From the NCBI RefSeq assembly GCF_010093535.1, contig NW_022985178.1, forward strand, positions 648,505 through 712,504: a stretch of 64,000 nt of DNA. The letters are read 5' to 3'. The position numbers and the translations under genes were made by a program. Below, piece by piece: positions 11,605 to 22,666 of the stretch; within the stretch, counting starts at the first letter, position 1, and each line of letters begins with the position of its first letter. Origin of the DNA: Lindgomyces ingoldianus. Lineage: Eukaryota; Ascomycota; Dothideomycetes; Pleosporales; Lindgomycetaceae. A model generated the notes under the pieces. The model was given only the letters and a program-made list of their open reading frames with translations. It did no database searches and was not told the origin of the DNA.

Positions 11605-12658
11605 ATGGATCTCGAAGACTTCGATGCCGTATTCCGCGGCTCCGAGACCGGCTACGACAAAGACACCGTCGATGAGATCTTGCAAAACCAGGGCCAGCTT
11701 GGCGGCAAGCTCTTCTTCCAGCGGCTGCTCGAACTGCTTGGGATTAAATGTAAGATAGAGTGTCATTGACTCGAAACAACTCCTCAACTAATCTACCTCT
11801 ACAGGGCGAAAAGTCTACCCACCCCCAACCACAGCCGCCCTCCACGATCTGCACGCCCGCATCATCTCGGCCCCCATCTCACTACACAATAAACAATGCC
11901 TCCTCTTCTACATCCTCAAAGACCTGACCCCCTCCTACCAAGACCAAACCGAACTAGCCAGCGCCTTCGCCTCCTCTGTCCACCTCGAAAAGCGCTTCTG
12001 GACATTCCTCGAAGGCCTATGGGCGCTCGACCACCTAGAGCTCGAGACCGCAGTCGGATATCTCACACACCCATTCATCATCCCGACCTTCCCCGACGAA
12101 ATAATGCTAGCTTTGTTGAACCAACGGCTCATGCCAGAAGGGGTGACGAATGCAGAGTATGTTCTTCCAATGGCGTATTACAATTGCGCGAAACCACCGT
12201 TAGTCTGTGAGGCCGCGAAAACGGAGTTTGTGCGGTATATGGCGGACCGCGATGTCACAGAAACATTCTACTGGATTCGAGGACGGCCGGACCACGAGCG
12301 GAGACAACTCCTTGAAGTCCTAGTTGAAGAGACGTTAGAGCCTCCGATCCAGCGGATTTCGAATGAGGCGTATGCGAGGGAGGATAGGGCAGAGGAGTTT
12401 GTTAGTTTGCCATTTGATGCGGTGGAGGAGGCGTGGGTGGAGGCGTTTTTGACGGAGGGGAAAGGAAGGAATTATAGAGGGGCCCAGGACACTGTGATCA
12501 TGAGGAGGATGGCGACGGGGAGGTTGAGGGATGCGGTGGGAGATAGACAGGTTAAGGGGAAGAGGATTGAGCATGTTAATTGGGATGTTTTGAAGGATGG
12601 GGTTAGGAGGGGGTTGGGGCCGAGGAAGGATGAGGTGAACCCTTTCCCGACTTCGTAG
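11605..12658 (+). CDS. ELYS-like nuclear pore complex assembly protein
   Basis: Exon 1 is 11605-11749 and exon 2 11805-12658 (55-nt intron, GTAAGA donor), 332 residues. The N-terminus MDLEDFDAVF, the motif LFFQRLLELLGIK and later FLEGLWALDHLELETAVGYLTHP with IIPTFPDEIMLALL match the ELYS-like domain found alone in fungi (Ely5 in fission yeast, ElyS in Aspergillus). In animals the same domain is part of the large ELYS/MEL-28 protein that seeds nuclear pores on chromatin; the fungal short form associates with the Nup84/Nup107 scaffold. The C-terminal ~90 residues are charged with basic clusters (MRRMATGRLRD, RRGLGPRKD), which may be a nuclear targeting signal. The domain assignment rests on family memory, not a search. 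Confidence 0.78.
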
Positions 12659-13361
12659 GGGTGTTGGGGGTATAAGAAGTTTTAGCTTTTAGTGGAGCAT
12701 AGCGATGGCGTTTGGGAAGTTTCTAGGGCTGGGTCGAGCGCATTTAGGAGCACGAGAAGGTATGTTAGAGGTCAGTACTAGTGGCCTTTACAAATAGAGT
12801 GTGGAATAGGTCTGCAATAGCTTGATCTAGCCAAAGGTAATTACACCGATATCCTAGACATAACACTAGACGGTTTCTCTCACCTTTCCTCCGAACTCCT
12901 TGGACCGTAATGAGTCGAAGTATCCTCTTCTACCTTCACCTTCCTTTCTAATTGTTTCTTCTCGGATAGAATATCGCTATCTTACTTTTCTTCGCGAAGG
13001 CCTTAGGGTACAATTGCTTAGACAGGGCTCTTCTTTTCTGGAGGACCGGCTTAAACTTGCGTACGAGCCCCTTTACTTTCTTTCTCATCCCTCAGAATTA
13101 TCCTTTTACCTCATCTAGCTCACCTCATAATTGACTTCTGTTTCTCAAACTTCACTTACACCTACATCATCAACTTATTGATCTACAGCACTCAAATCAG
13201 CCCACACCACGCAGCTTGTACCTCAACTCCCAAGCTCGCCGCCTTAGTATCCTCACAAACCCACAAACTCGACAATATACCGAAATCAGGAGGCTCTACA
13301 GTAACACACCTCCTATCCACCCCCTCATTACCATCCTGAATCTCAGCACCGCTTCCCAAAA
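12659..13361. other. Intergenic region, no gene seen
   Basis: About 700 bp. The part 12840-13360 is pyrimidine-rich on the plus strand and directly precedes the next start codon, so it is probably promoter and 5' leader. The frame 12900-13118 has no domain and no splice partner. Confidence 0.4.
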
Positions 13362-14204
13362 ATGACAACGGAGAAACTCGAACCTAGCAATGATCTCCCG
13401 TACAGTTGGACCTCCATCCCGCCCCTCCTCAACTTCCGTACAATCCCCCAAATCCGCGACCTCATCCTCTCACCTGCCTTCCTCGACTCATGGGTTTATT
13501 TCCGCAACGAATCAGGACTAGGACCCAACGCGAACACTAAGGCCAAGCCCAGACCAATGTCCAAAGAATTCATAGATAAGTTAGCAGAACAGACATACCA
13601 AGCCATGGACTCAATGGCATTCTGCCAATTCGACCGACCAAGCAACGTCAGGACCATCGACGGAGGTGCAAGGCCCTGGACATGGATGACCTATCTCCAG
13701 TGCTGCGTCTACCAAATCTGCCGAAACCTGGCATGCCCAGGGCAACCCTTTTCCTCGGCCTTTGAGCGGAAGTGCTTGGCAGTACAAAGCGGTCGCTCGC
13801 TCGCCCTGAATCGGATTCGTGGCATCGTCATGATCCTCTGCAACCTTATTTACCGCTACACCACGCTTCCACCCAGCAATGTCATTAGAAAAATTGAGGA
13901 ATTACATCCCGTAGCTGATCAAGCGAGATCCCCGATTCCAGAGATTAGAAGGAAACACGTGCTTGCGCGGATGGGGGTTGAGGAGTTGAGAAAGGCGGTG
14001 CTGGGCCAGCAGTGGAAGGGAAAGGGGATGTCAGAAAAGGAGTGGTTGGTGAGTAAGTTGGTGGAGAGGAATGCTAAAGGGACGATAAATGATCCAGTTG
14101 TGATTGACGGGGATTCTTCCGAGGTGGTGATGAAGTCGGCGGGGAAGAGGGGGAGGGAGGATGAGGTGGGTAGGGATGGGGTGAAGAAAGCGAGGTTGGC
14201 ATGA
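13362..14204 (+). CDS. Unrecognised protein with SIM-like motif and nuclear localisation signal
   Basis: Single exon, 280 residues, with a clear ATG after an A-rich leader. I do not recognise the family. A folded-looking region spans roughly residues 20-190, with a Trp/Cys-rich centre (ARPWTWMTYLQCCVYQIC) and predicted helices. Residues ~195-240 contain a short basic helix pair (RKHVLARMGVEELRKAVLG...EKEWLVSKLVERN) that resembles a SAP-type helix-turn-helix. The tail has PVVIDGDSSEVV, a hydrophobic core followed by acidic/serine residues as in SUMO-interacting motifs, and then a bipartite basic stretch (GKRGRED...VKKARLA) typical of nuclear import. I infer a nuclear, possibly SUMO-linked or DNA-linked protein; no function is assigned. 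Confidence 0.72.
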   Translation: MTTEKLEPSNDLPYSWTSIPPLLNFRTIPQIRDLILSPAFLDSWVYFRNESGLGPNANTKAKPRPMSKEFIDKLAEQTYQAMDSMAFCQFDRPSNVRTIDGGARPWTWMTYLQCCVYQICRNLACPGQPFSSAFERKCLAVQSGRSLALNRIRGIVMILCNLIYRYTTLPPSNVIRKIEELHPVADQARSPIPEIRRKHVLARMGVEELRKAVLGQQWKGKGMSEKEWLVSKLVERNAKGTINDPVVIDGDSSEVVMKSAGKRGREDEVGRDGVKKARLA

Positions 14205-14896
14205 TTGGCTGTGTTTTGGTGGGGCTTGGATCGCGCAAAGGAGATGGTTTTCTACTCAGCGACGGTAGCAGGGGAGTTTGTCCTTGGGGGCTTTCTGATG
14301 CCATGGCTTGGGTATTGATGACCAAGGGATTTTTATATGTGGCTTAACTTTTTGGGCCGGTTCTTTGGGCTCTTGGCGCTTGGAGTTGTTGGTGTCTGTC
14401 ATTCTTTCTTACGGTATGTCTTTTTCAAGAGTCTTTCCTCGAACCTTAATCTCCTTTATTATTCCTTCAAGACTCCTTATTTCCGATATTGGAACATCTG
14501 AGATGGTACGGAGATATTTGAAACCACTCCAATTTTCTACCTCACTCTTTCTTGTAAACTCTCGTAACACATAGCAGATAGCCGTTAGTTGGTCGCCATC
14601 GATTCCTCATTGGCCACACTGTCGTGATTCCATGTCGCGTAAATAGCCCGCCGGACGGTGTCTTTTAATGCGCAAGCCAATATGCATTAGAGTTTCTAGT
14701 GACGTGGCGAGCTCGGTCATATGGCGGCGAAAATGGGTTGTGTTACTCCAGATTCAGAGGGGATTTGATAACAGCAGCGAATGTTGCATATTCTAGTAAA
14801 TGAAGAGATTTCCACTCCTGAAGTAGGCAGTGCCCGTTCTCTGGATGCTTGTGTATTTTGCTGTCTTCAATGGTGCACTGCATGGCGCTCCTACGA
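14205..14896. other. Convergent intergenic region
   Basis: About 690 bp between the 3' ends of the SIM-motif gene (plus) and the kinase-WD40 gene (minus). It should contain both transcription end sites. No domain, repeat or RNA gene was recognised. Confidence 0.4.
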
Positions 14897-17324
14897 CTAG
14901 TATGCCTTTAATTCCCGGAATTCAATGTCTTCAATATCCCCGGAAGAAAGCCCACCGGCGATAAGTCTACCATTGGTAGTGAATCGTATTATTTGAAGTC
15001 GAAGTTCGTTCTTGAATGTGTCGATAAGTGTGCCAGTTTTGGGATCCGAGACGATGACAGTACTGGTGAAGGAACTCCTAAATAAAATCGCCATGAAAGT
15101 GCTGTTATGTGAAAACGTTACCATCTTAAAGGCACCTCCGGAAGTGATCTTGCTAATTGTGAACTTTGTACAAAGTGTTCCTTCCCTCAAGTCCCATATT
15201 TTGAATGTACATGAATCTGGTTCAATCTCCCTTGAACGGTATTCAGCCGCCAATCGATTGTCATTGGAGAAATAAAACAAGCGAGGCTGAAATCGAAGAT
15301 CGGCCGAGATTTGTATCACTTTCGTGAGTATATCCGTATTGAAAATGGGAATAATTCTAATCAATTCTCTTGTCTTTACATCCCAGGATTTAATCGTGAC
15401 TGCACTGGCTACCCATATTTGCTCGCTGCTAAGGTGGAACGATTGGTCCCCGGGATCCAGGCTCCAAACAGTAGGGTGCATATCTCCTTCCAAGTCCAAT
15501 ATCTTGATACTCATGTCGCTCATTATTGCCAAGAGCTTTCCATCAGTAGAAAACTTAAAGAGGTTCTTGTTCGCTCTTGGTATCATAAATGTGTGGGTTA
15601 ATTTTCCGGTCAGATCCCAAGTTCTTAGTCTCCCGTCGGTGCATTGAGCGGCAAGGAGATTGCTAAGAGGTGAGAATCTCATCTTTGTAACACTCGTCCC
15701 TACCCGGAGAGTTGTATGTATCCTCCCGGTGGTCAAACTCCAGATATTGATTGTTTTGTTCTTGTGGGAAGATGCCACGAAATCCCCAGTGCGCGCGACT
15801 CTAACTAATTTCAGTCTATTCCATGGGTATCTAAAGGTCCATGAAAGAAGTTCGTTCTGTGTCGACGAGACACAAGGAATTTCAGCTTGGCCTTCCGTGA
15901 CAACACAAGTGTCTAAGTTGGAGACAATTGTTGGTTTTTGGTTAGCATTGCCTCGAGTAGAGGAAAAAGACGGCTGTGATTCCTTTGGAGTAATGGAGTC
16001 TATGTCTTCAGCAATGGCTGCCTTATCCTTGCTAAACTGTGCTTTAATGGCGCCTGAAAGTTTTTTGTCTTGGGTTAATTCCCGGGTAATTGTTGTCTTC
16101 TCAGTGCTCCATTCGCCAGACGGTTCAGAGAGGTCGTCCAGTGAACATCCCTCTAGACCATCCTGGATGTCTTCAAATCTGCGGGTATGTCAGTCTTCAA
16201 CTAAACAAAAAAGGTGAAGTAATTTACTCGAGTGATACTGCTGACAGCGGCCTAGGAATCCCACGTGGTTCGATTTTCATCCACTCATGTTTAACGGCTT
16301 GTTGGGCGTCTAGACGATCCTCCGGTGACGCACGCATGCAGGCTTGCACGAAATCCATAGCCTCTAGGCTTGATTTGTATGCTTCCAATGATGCCAATGG
16401 AAAGGGTAGCCGGCCCTCGGTGAACTGGAAGAGGTCGTAAGAGCTCTTGAAAGTAGATCCTTTGGTAAACAATCGAAATGCAATTTCCCCGAGCGCCCAC
16501 ATGTCTGCAGCCGGCGAGGAAGTGCCAGATATATTTTCTCCATTTGGAGAGAAGCCATGCCATTCCGGGGGTACAAAGCCATCAGTACCTTTTCTTGTCG
16601 AAGGGCTGTTTGTATGATCTTCAGTGCGTTTGCTGATGCCAAAATCTGCTAATTTGACCCACCATTCCTGTGGCGGGTGAGAGTGGATCAGAATATTCTG
16701 CCAATATTAGAACACACTACGAGCAGATAAGCGGGTGGAAGAAGGAACATACACCTGGCTTCAAGTCTCTGTGGACAAACCCGTTTTCATGCATTGCATG
16801 CAAACCCTCTAGTATCTGAAACGTGACCTGCTGAACATCTGGCTCAGGCAAAGGTGGAGCAGCCCTCAGATAACTGTCGAGATCGCCCAAAGGAAAGTAT
16901 TCCATGGCGATATACAGCTCGTCTTCAGAGTCATACCAACCGAACGATCTGACGAAACAGCGTACGTACTATAAGGGTTGCATAAGCCGAGAACTAGAGG
17001 ATTATATATGAAGCTCCTCACCTTCGGGTGCGAGAACTTGGCCATAGCTTCGAGCTCACGAAAGAATTCTTTTGTTTTGTCGGGCTTCTGCAGCTGCTTG
17101 ACTGCACGGAGTTCAGCCTCATGCTTTCCTTTAACACATTTCTCCAACCAAACACTCCCAAACCCGCCTCTTCCAATCAACTTCTCGCGTTTCCAGTACT
17201 CTTTTCTCTCGATAACACGCTGCCCGGACGTTGGGTCAGCTTCGCTATATATGTGCCTCGTGTAGCCCGAATGGAACTGCGTTTCAATCTTCGAGTCTTT
17301 AACGAGGTCGGGTATCCGGCACAT
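14897..17324 (-). CDS. Ser/Thr protein kinase fused to WD40-like repeats
   Basis: Four exons: 17324-17022, 16968-16753, 16697-16228, 16178-14897 (introns 49-55 nt), 756 residues with all phases consistent. The N-terminal kinase domain is complete: glycine loop LIGRGGFGSVW, the AVK lysine, a Glu in the next helix, hinge-side MEYFPLGDL, catalytic loop VHRDLKPGN, DFG metal-binding motif and a PPEW activation-loop end. A Ser/Thr-rich linker of about 110 residues follows. The last ~300 residues hold repeated WD40-like blades (for example KTINIWSL, GRLRTWDLTG, TIKSWDVKT, TFKIWDLREG), enough for one beta-propeller. The acceptor giving YVRCFVRSFGWYDSED was preferred over a nearby one that leads to a stop. 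An in-frame ATG at 17426 would add 34 residues. Substrates are unknown; the propeller probably senses or scaffolds. Confidence 0.85.
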
Positions 17325-18367
17325 TGTTTTATGAGCTGAAGCTTGTGTGAATTTGAAGCATTTAAGAAGCTGTTGGTGATGATGAGTTAGTTGAACAAGG
17401 CTGAAAAAGTTGAGCCAGGCAGCCATGCATCAGCCTCCCCGCCACACTTACCCCAAAGCCACCAGTTTTGTTGGGCCGGAAGAGGACAAGAGAATGAAGG
17501 CAAATGCAATACTTGCATATTAATCACGCTCATATGCAGTCATCAACGGGTATCTTCCGCACAAGTAGAAGGCCAATCTGACGTCGAGTTAGATAACTGA
17601 GCGCATTCTAGAGCCATACCTATTTAGGAAGGGTTCGTTTCGCCGAAGGCCACCTCTGCTCCGTTTGGCATTAATTACCGAAGATTCAACGTGATTGAGA
17701 AAAACAACAGTTGTCTACTAAGCACAAGAGATAGCAATAGTTAGTATTAAAGCATTGAATAATACGTGAACATTTTCCTAAAGGCTACCTAGACTGAGAC
17801 GTAGATTTCCACTTAGAAACATGTGTCAAGGAAGAGAAGGAGATTATTATATCGTAAACATTCGCGTATTGGGAGAGAACACCTGCAGAAGCCATGATAC
17901 CCTTCTCTACCTCGTTAAAACCCTTGTCCTCAAGATTAGGGGAAGGAGGCAGACCAACTTCGTGCTGTAGGGTCATCTGAGCCGATTGAAGGAGTACTTC
18001 TCGGATGGGCATGCCTATACTCTGTTTTTCTGGAAGGGCTAGCGTTCTATTCGGGTTCTCGCGGCCCGCCTCGTCAACCTTGCTCTCGCTAGCTAGGTTA
18101 ACGAGATCGTCAGTCCTTCCTTCCATGATCCCAGGGTGAAGTACCTTGCCAGCTTGCTTTTAGCTCGTAGTGAGTTCCTGTTGGCGATGGTTCCCTTGGA
18201 GGATCCATGCTGTGACTTGTCCTTGTCGCCCGCTCCTACGGTATTGTCATTCTTATGTGACGGGGTAGGTGCCAGGTGGAGCCTCCGCCGCCGCTCGATC
18301 TGAGCTTTATTTGAGTATTGAGGTATTGTCTGGTCACAGTAGTGCCAATTCAATTCACCCCCTCAAC
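17325..18367. other. Upstream region of the kinase-WD40 gene, with an uncertain ORF pair
   Basis: About 1.04 kb between the kinase start and the stop of the beta-lactamase-fold gene, both on the minus strand. 17325-17780 should carry the kinase promoter. 17785-18353 holds two minus-strand open frames described separately. Nothing else was recognised. Confidence 0.4.
17785..18353 (-). other. Possible small gene or extra 3' exons, unrecognised
   Basis: Two open frames, 18353-18145 and 18088-17785, can be joined in frame through a 56-nt intron (GTACTT donor, GACTGAC branch-like element, CTAG acceptor), giving about 170 residues rich in charged residues. There is no ATG in the first frame, only TTG, with a stop just upstream. 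Alternatively the preceding beta-lactamase-fold gene could splice into it (donor GTTAGT at 18412, acceptor before 18329, frame-compatible), but that gene already ends naturally at 18368. No domain is recognised. Treat as a candidate only. Confidence 0.22.
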
Positions 18368-19456
18368 TCAGCCCCTGTCAATCCTATGCTCTTCTCCAGA
18401 GGCAAGACTAACAACTTTCGTCTCATCGAAATGTTTCTTCTTATGTTGCATCTCTCCACCATGTTCTTGCAACATCTTCTTAATTTCATCCACGGCATAT
18501 TTACCAATCACCACCCTCTTGACTGACAATCCGCGATTATTCTTGTCAGCATCATGTGCGCTGATCCAGGCTTGAGCGAACAGACTTCGGGCAATCCGCA
18601 ATCCTCCAGGAGACCCTGCTGATATATTCCCTCCAAGATACCAAGGGTTTTCGACGCGGTCGAAGGAATGAATGAGAGCACTCAACGGGAGCGCTGATTC
18701 GGCAACGAGATGCGAGGAAGCATATGGACGGATAATTTCGTATGGCACGCCATGAGGAGAGTAGATGACTGACAAAGTCTTCTCACGGTCATTGTAGGGC
18801 GCTGGGACGAGAGTGCGGGGCGAAGATGCTACCGTCCGTGGGGATCCCGGAGATGCAGGAGGACTAGGCGGAAGATCTAGATAGGAGCCTGGATTTGCAG
18901 ACAGCACACTACACGGTGGGCGATAGGTAATACCAAAAGCATGGTGCAGACCAGATATGTCTCTTTTAGCAGGCATCCATGTCACAGTAACTTCGCCACA
19001 CGAACCACGGGGAGAGAATGGGGGAATGACTAGGCGATATATTGACTGGGAATCGCCCTCGACATATTTAGGTAAGGCATAAATAAGCTCAGGCCGGAAG
19101 TGCTTCCATGAGCGAATCTTCCGAGCGGCAGACGGAATTGCGAGGATGGTCGACTGACACTCTCGGGGGAGTTGTCGCAAGGTCTCCTCGTGGCAGTGAT
19201 CCGGTTTATCTTGAGAAATCAGAATGATGTCGGGCTCCTGTTCTAGTTCTTTCAAGGATGAGATGCAGGGCTTAGTCTTCTGTTCAGAAATAGAGAATAT
19301 TGTGCTGAGAATGGTGGCCGCTCCTGTGAGCCATGGATCGATGAGGATTGTGAAGGAACCTGGAAACAGACCAGGAGAGGATATGGGGGCGACAGGAGAG
19401 GAGAATGTGAGGAGGAAGGCGGTGTCCCCGTTCAGACTTCGCACTGTCAAGGACAT
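18368..19456 (-). CDS. Metallo-beta-lactamase-fold protein
   Basis: Single exon, 362 residues, ATG at 19456. The start MSLTVRSLNGDTAFLLTF, followed by ILIDPWLTGAATI and DIILISQDKPDHCHEETL, is the pattern of a fungal family within the metallo-beta-lactamase superfamily (UlaG-like). The usual HxHxDH metal motif is replaced by QDKPDHCHEE, where only part of the ligand set is kept, so metal-dependent hydrolysis is uncertain. Later elements HHAFGITYRP and VIYSPHGVPYE fit the family's second half. A Pro/Ser-rich insert lies near residues 205-230. Substrate and pathway are unknown. The C-terminus KVVSLASGEEHR looks like the natural family end. Confidence 0.75.
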   Translation of the reverse strand: MSLTVRSLNGDTAFLLTFSSPVAPISSPGLFPGSFTILIDPWLTGAATILSTIFSISEQKTKPCISSLKELEQEPDIILISQDKPDHCHEETLRQLPRECQSTILAIPSAARKIRSWKHFRPELIYALPKYVEGDSQSIYRLVIPPFSPRGSCGEVTVTWMPAKRDISGLHHAFGITYRPPCSVLSANPGSYLDLPPSPPASPGSPRTVASSPRTLVPAPYNDREKTLSVIYSPHGVPYEIIRPYASSHLVAESALPLSALIHSFDRVENPWYLGGNISAGSPGGLRIARSLFAQAWISAHDADKNNRGLSVKRVVIGKYAVDEIKKMLQEHGGEMQHKKKHFDETKVVSLASGEEHRIDRG

Positions 19457-20926
19457 GGCAGCTCGCGGTAGGAGCAGTCAAAGACGAGGACGAAGGCGGA
19501 CATGAGGGATAAGAGGCAGATAGATCGGGGGGAGAGGAGACTGAAAACGAAAGCCCAGCCGTCATCAGGCAAGAATTGAGGGCTGCTCGAGCCCACAGGG
19601 CTGATGGCTGCGGTGTTAAGGTGCGCCACCATTGCCTCAGGGAAGCTGTACCCGGAGCTTACAGTCTTGGCCGCTTGGTTTGGGGTTGTAGAAACGAGAG
19701 TCAGGAGGAACGGGTGCAATAAAACTAATTAGCGATGCCGTCCGGCAACAGACTCATCATCACCGCCTAGCCACGTTTTCCATATTGCCCTCTGGCCCGG
19801 ATTCCCTTCCCTCGAGCTCTGCTGTGTCTTCTGCATCTTTTCCCCCACAGCTCGGCCGTCGACAGTCGACTTGGATTGGGCCAATCAGCTGCCGCGACGG
19901 GGGGGGTGACAAATCGCGAGACGACTGGCCGATCGAAACATCCAAGCAGAACGGGCCAACGACGTCGGCGGCAGCAGCAGTTCCCGAGTCTCCTTTGCGC
20001 TTTCATCATGTCATGTCTGGTTCCGCGCGAAACACCAACGCAGTTGGTGTGAAGCACCCTGCGACCAGTGTCGTCCTCGCGCCGGGAAAGGGCTTGAGGG
20101 TGCTCTGAAACGCTGCGTCCATCACGCACTAGCTACGGATATGGGGCCAGCTTTTCGCTGCCTTGTCCCTGGCAGCCGACACCCTCGCCTACTAACTGCT
20201 CTGCAAGCAATTGAGGGGACACGGGGACAGGCTCTGTGTGCCCGGCGCCCATGAGCTAATTTGTAGGCCGCCCATCCACAGTAGATCCGTCGGCACTCAC
20301 GGCCGCGGCTGGAGCTGTGTGCAATCAAGTTCGGCGGATTGGGGGCAGCTGGCTGGAAGGGATCGGAGCTCTCCCCTGCCCACCTGTCAGAGCTCCATCC
20401 ATTCTTGCTCAGGAACCTGATGAAGACCACCACTCTGTGTCGCTGCCAGCTGAGCTGAGCGGAAGGGACTGGCCCGCAAGCCCGCTGCCCTTTCCTGAGT
20501 GGCGAGCAGTAACTGGCCTGCCAATGCGCACAGCAGCTGTGCTAGACAGGTATCTATTCGACATCTTTAGAGAATTAACGGTGGGCTCGGTGCGGGTTTC
20601 ATCAGGCCAGGCGTCAAAAAGGGTATGCTCCGGGATCAAAGAGAGCTCGCGCTTCCCCCCACTTCTTTCCACATTGCCCCTCCTCATTCATTATCCGCGC
20701 CAGCACCCTTCCACAGCTTCCAGATAGCTACCACAGCTTGCTTTGTCCCCGAAGTTCCTGTTTCTCAACCGCTGCGAGGGCTGCAAGGGCTGTCAGAGCT
20801 TCCCTGTGACTGCATTTGAGCTCTATACCTGCCATTGAAGCGCCCTGCCCTGCATCGGTCGCTATTGTCGTTCTCTGCCCGCTTCGCACGGTCCCTGCCC
20901 GAGGGTAGGTAGATGCACCTTGGGAT
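19457..20926. other. Long divergent promoter/leader region, relatively GC-rich
   Basis: About 1.47 kb between the beta-lactamase-fold gene (minus) and the zinc protein gene (plus). Overlapping open frames on both strands (19447-20819) arise because the DNA is GC-rich and stop-poor; none has a domain. I expect long 5' leaders here, as is common for regulatory genes in filamentous fungi. Confidence 0.45.
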
Positions 20927-22484
20927 ATGCCGCCGCGAGGCTCGCTCACAGGATCTTTCTCCGTGTCGGACGAGAATAATGTCGTCGTCTGCCCGCTCAG
21001 GAACCAAGATGGGAGTGCCTGTCGGAAGCGGTGCACTGGCGTGAGTCCTCCCCCTCGAGTTCCATTCCTGCTGTCGCTCTTCCCACGTCATGCAAAGGTC
21101 CGCCACGATGCACCGGAATAACACTCCTCGCTGCACAGGAAAAGCGCTATCGGTCTATGCAAGAGCACATTCGGCGTGCGCATCCTGAGTACTATATAAG
21201 CAAGCTTCCCGCGACCGAGGAAAGCTTCACGTTGATGGTCAACACACCTCCCTCCGAACGACCTCCCCCACCTCCCCCTCCAAACACCTCCGCAGGCCCA
21301 CAAGGTCGGTGCCCAAGTCTCTCCAGCAATTGCAGGGGCTGACATGCAGACAAGGCTACGGAGGCGACCTCAGTGCCTTCTACAATGACGAGTATGGTTC
21401 GAGCACGCCGAGGACTTCGGACGAGATGCGCCGAGGGTCGCTTTTGCCCGCTGCGAGTGCAGCCGCTGCCCTCGCATCGCTGCACCACCACCAGCCAAAC
21501 TACGACTGGGAGTCAGATCCAGTGAGAGCTTCTCGGTGTCTTTTGCTTATGTTTACTAACGCAATTGCTGTGGCAGGAGGCGGCCTCAGAGCCCGACGCG
21601 AAAACCTACAGACCCCGTGCACGCTTTGCGCCTACTACCCAGGAGCAGCACTTGACAGCCGACGAGCCATACTACACCTCTGCCTCTCTACAACGTGAGC
21701 TACTACCTTCATCCCTTGCAAGGTCCCCTCCTGGCCGCTCGTCAACGCTTCCGCCCGTCCCCCGCTCCATCAAGCCGAATCGACCTCGAAAATCATCAGT
21801 GGGCCAGAATGCTCGCAAACCAAAGCACGAGCGTACAAAGTCGAAGGAGCATGCGCGGAGGATGAGCCACGATAGAAAGGCATATTCCGCTGAACCCCAG
21901 ACCGCTGCGGCACTGTATGGGAAGAGATGGGAGGATTTGATTGACGCTGCAGCTTCAGCGACAGAAGAGGATAGTCGAGATCTCACTCCAGTGCGTCTTC
22001 TTATACTTGTCCCCTGTTTAGCTTACTAACAGCGCAGGTCCCTGGCTCGCCCCACTATTCACCGCAAATATTGAACAGGGCATCACTTCCTCCCTTTGTG
22101 GCAGCACAGTTCCAATCATACACTCAGTCACCACTACAAAACACGTTGACACCTCCTCCACCTGACACATCTGATTTACAGCCGTTCCCTTCGGTCGAGT
22201 CGTCGATTGAATCAACACAGTCCGGTCAAAACTTCCACATCTCATCCCAGGGACTTTCTGATTCATCTCCTACCTACCCACATCCCGTACAGATTTACTG
22301 CGCCGCCTGTCGAAAACTATCAGTCCTAAAAGAAAGCTATGCATGTTCCGAATGCATATGCGGGTTATGTCAAGACTGTGTCGACGTTCTCGTTAGCGAG
22401 CAGACTCGAGGTCGAATAGCCCGCTGTCCGCGGTGTGGCGCCATAGGCGGCAAGTTTAAACCATTCCAGCTCGACATCAGATGA
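20927..22484 (+). CDS. C2H2 zinc-finger and RING-like zinc protein, conserved in fungi, function unknown
   Basis: Five exons: 20927-21040, 21139-21304, 21355-21521, 21577-21990, 22038-22484, 435 residues, all phases consistent. The N-terminus has one zinc-finger-like unit (VCPLRNQDGSACRKRC, then EKRYRSMQEHIRRAHPEYY), i.e. Cys/Cys plus His/His ligands. A long low-complexity middle is rich in Ser, Pro and basic residues (for example KHERTKSKEHARRM). The C-terminal ~60 residues hold a treble-clef/RING-like cluster: YCAACRKLS, ACSECICGLCQDC and ARCPRCGAIGG, eight cysteines in pairs. I recall this layout as a conserved Pezizomycotina protein without assigned function. The two zinc modules and basic linker suggest a nuclear regulator or a ubiquitin-ligase-like protein; this is inference. 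Confidence 0.8.
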
Positions 22485-22647
22485 GTGCAATACATTTCGA
22501 CAAGTATTTCATGTAAAAGCTTTCTTGACTTTTCGCTCCTTTGCCTAGCATTCTCGTTCATTCTTGGCGTTCTGGCTGTTTGCAACGACATGGGGCTTAT
22601 GAACCCCGCGCCTTGGTAAAGATGCTTTAGATGGAATATGTTTAGTT

Positions 22648-22666
22648 GGATGGATGGATGGATGGA
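22648..22666. repeat. GGAT tetranucleotide microsatellite
   Basis: Four to five consecutive GGAT units are visible just downstream of the zinc protein gene, within its likely 3' region. Length is expected to vary between strains. Confidence 0.8.
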
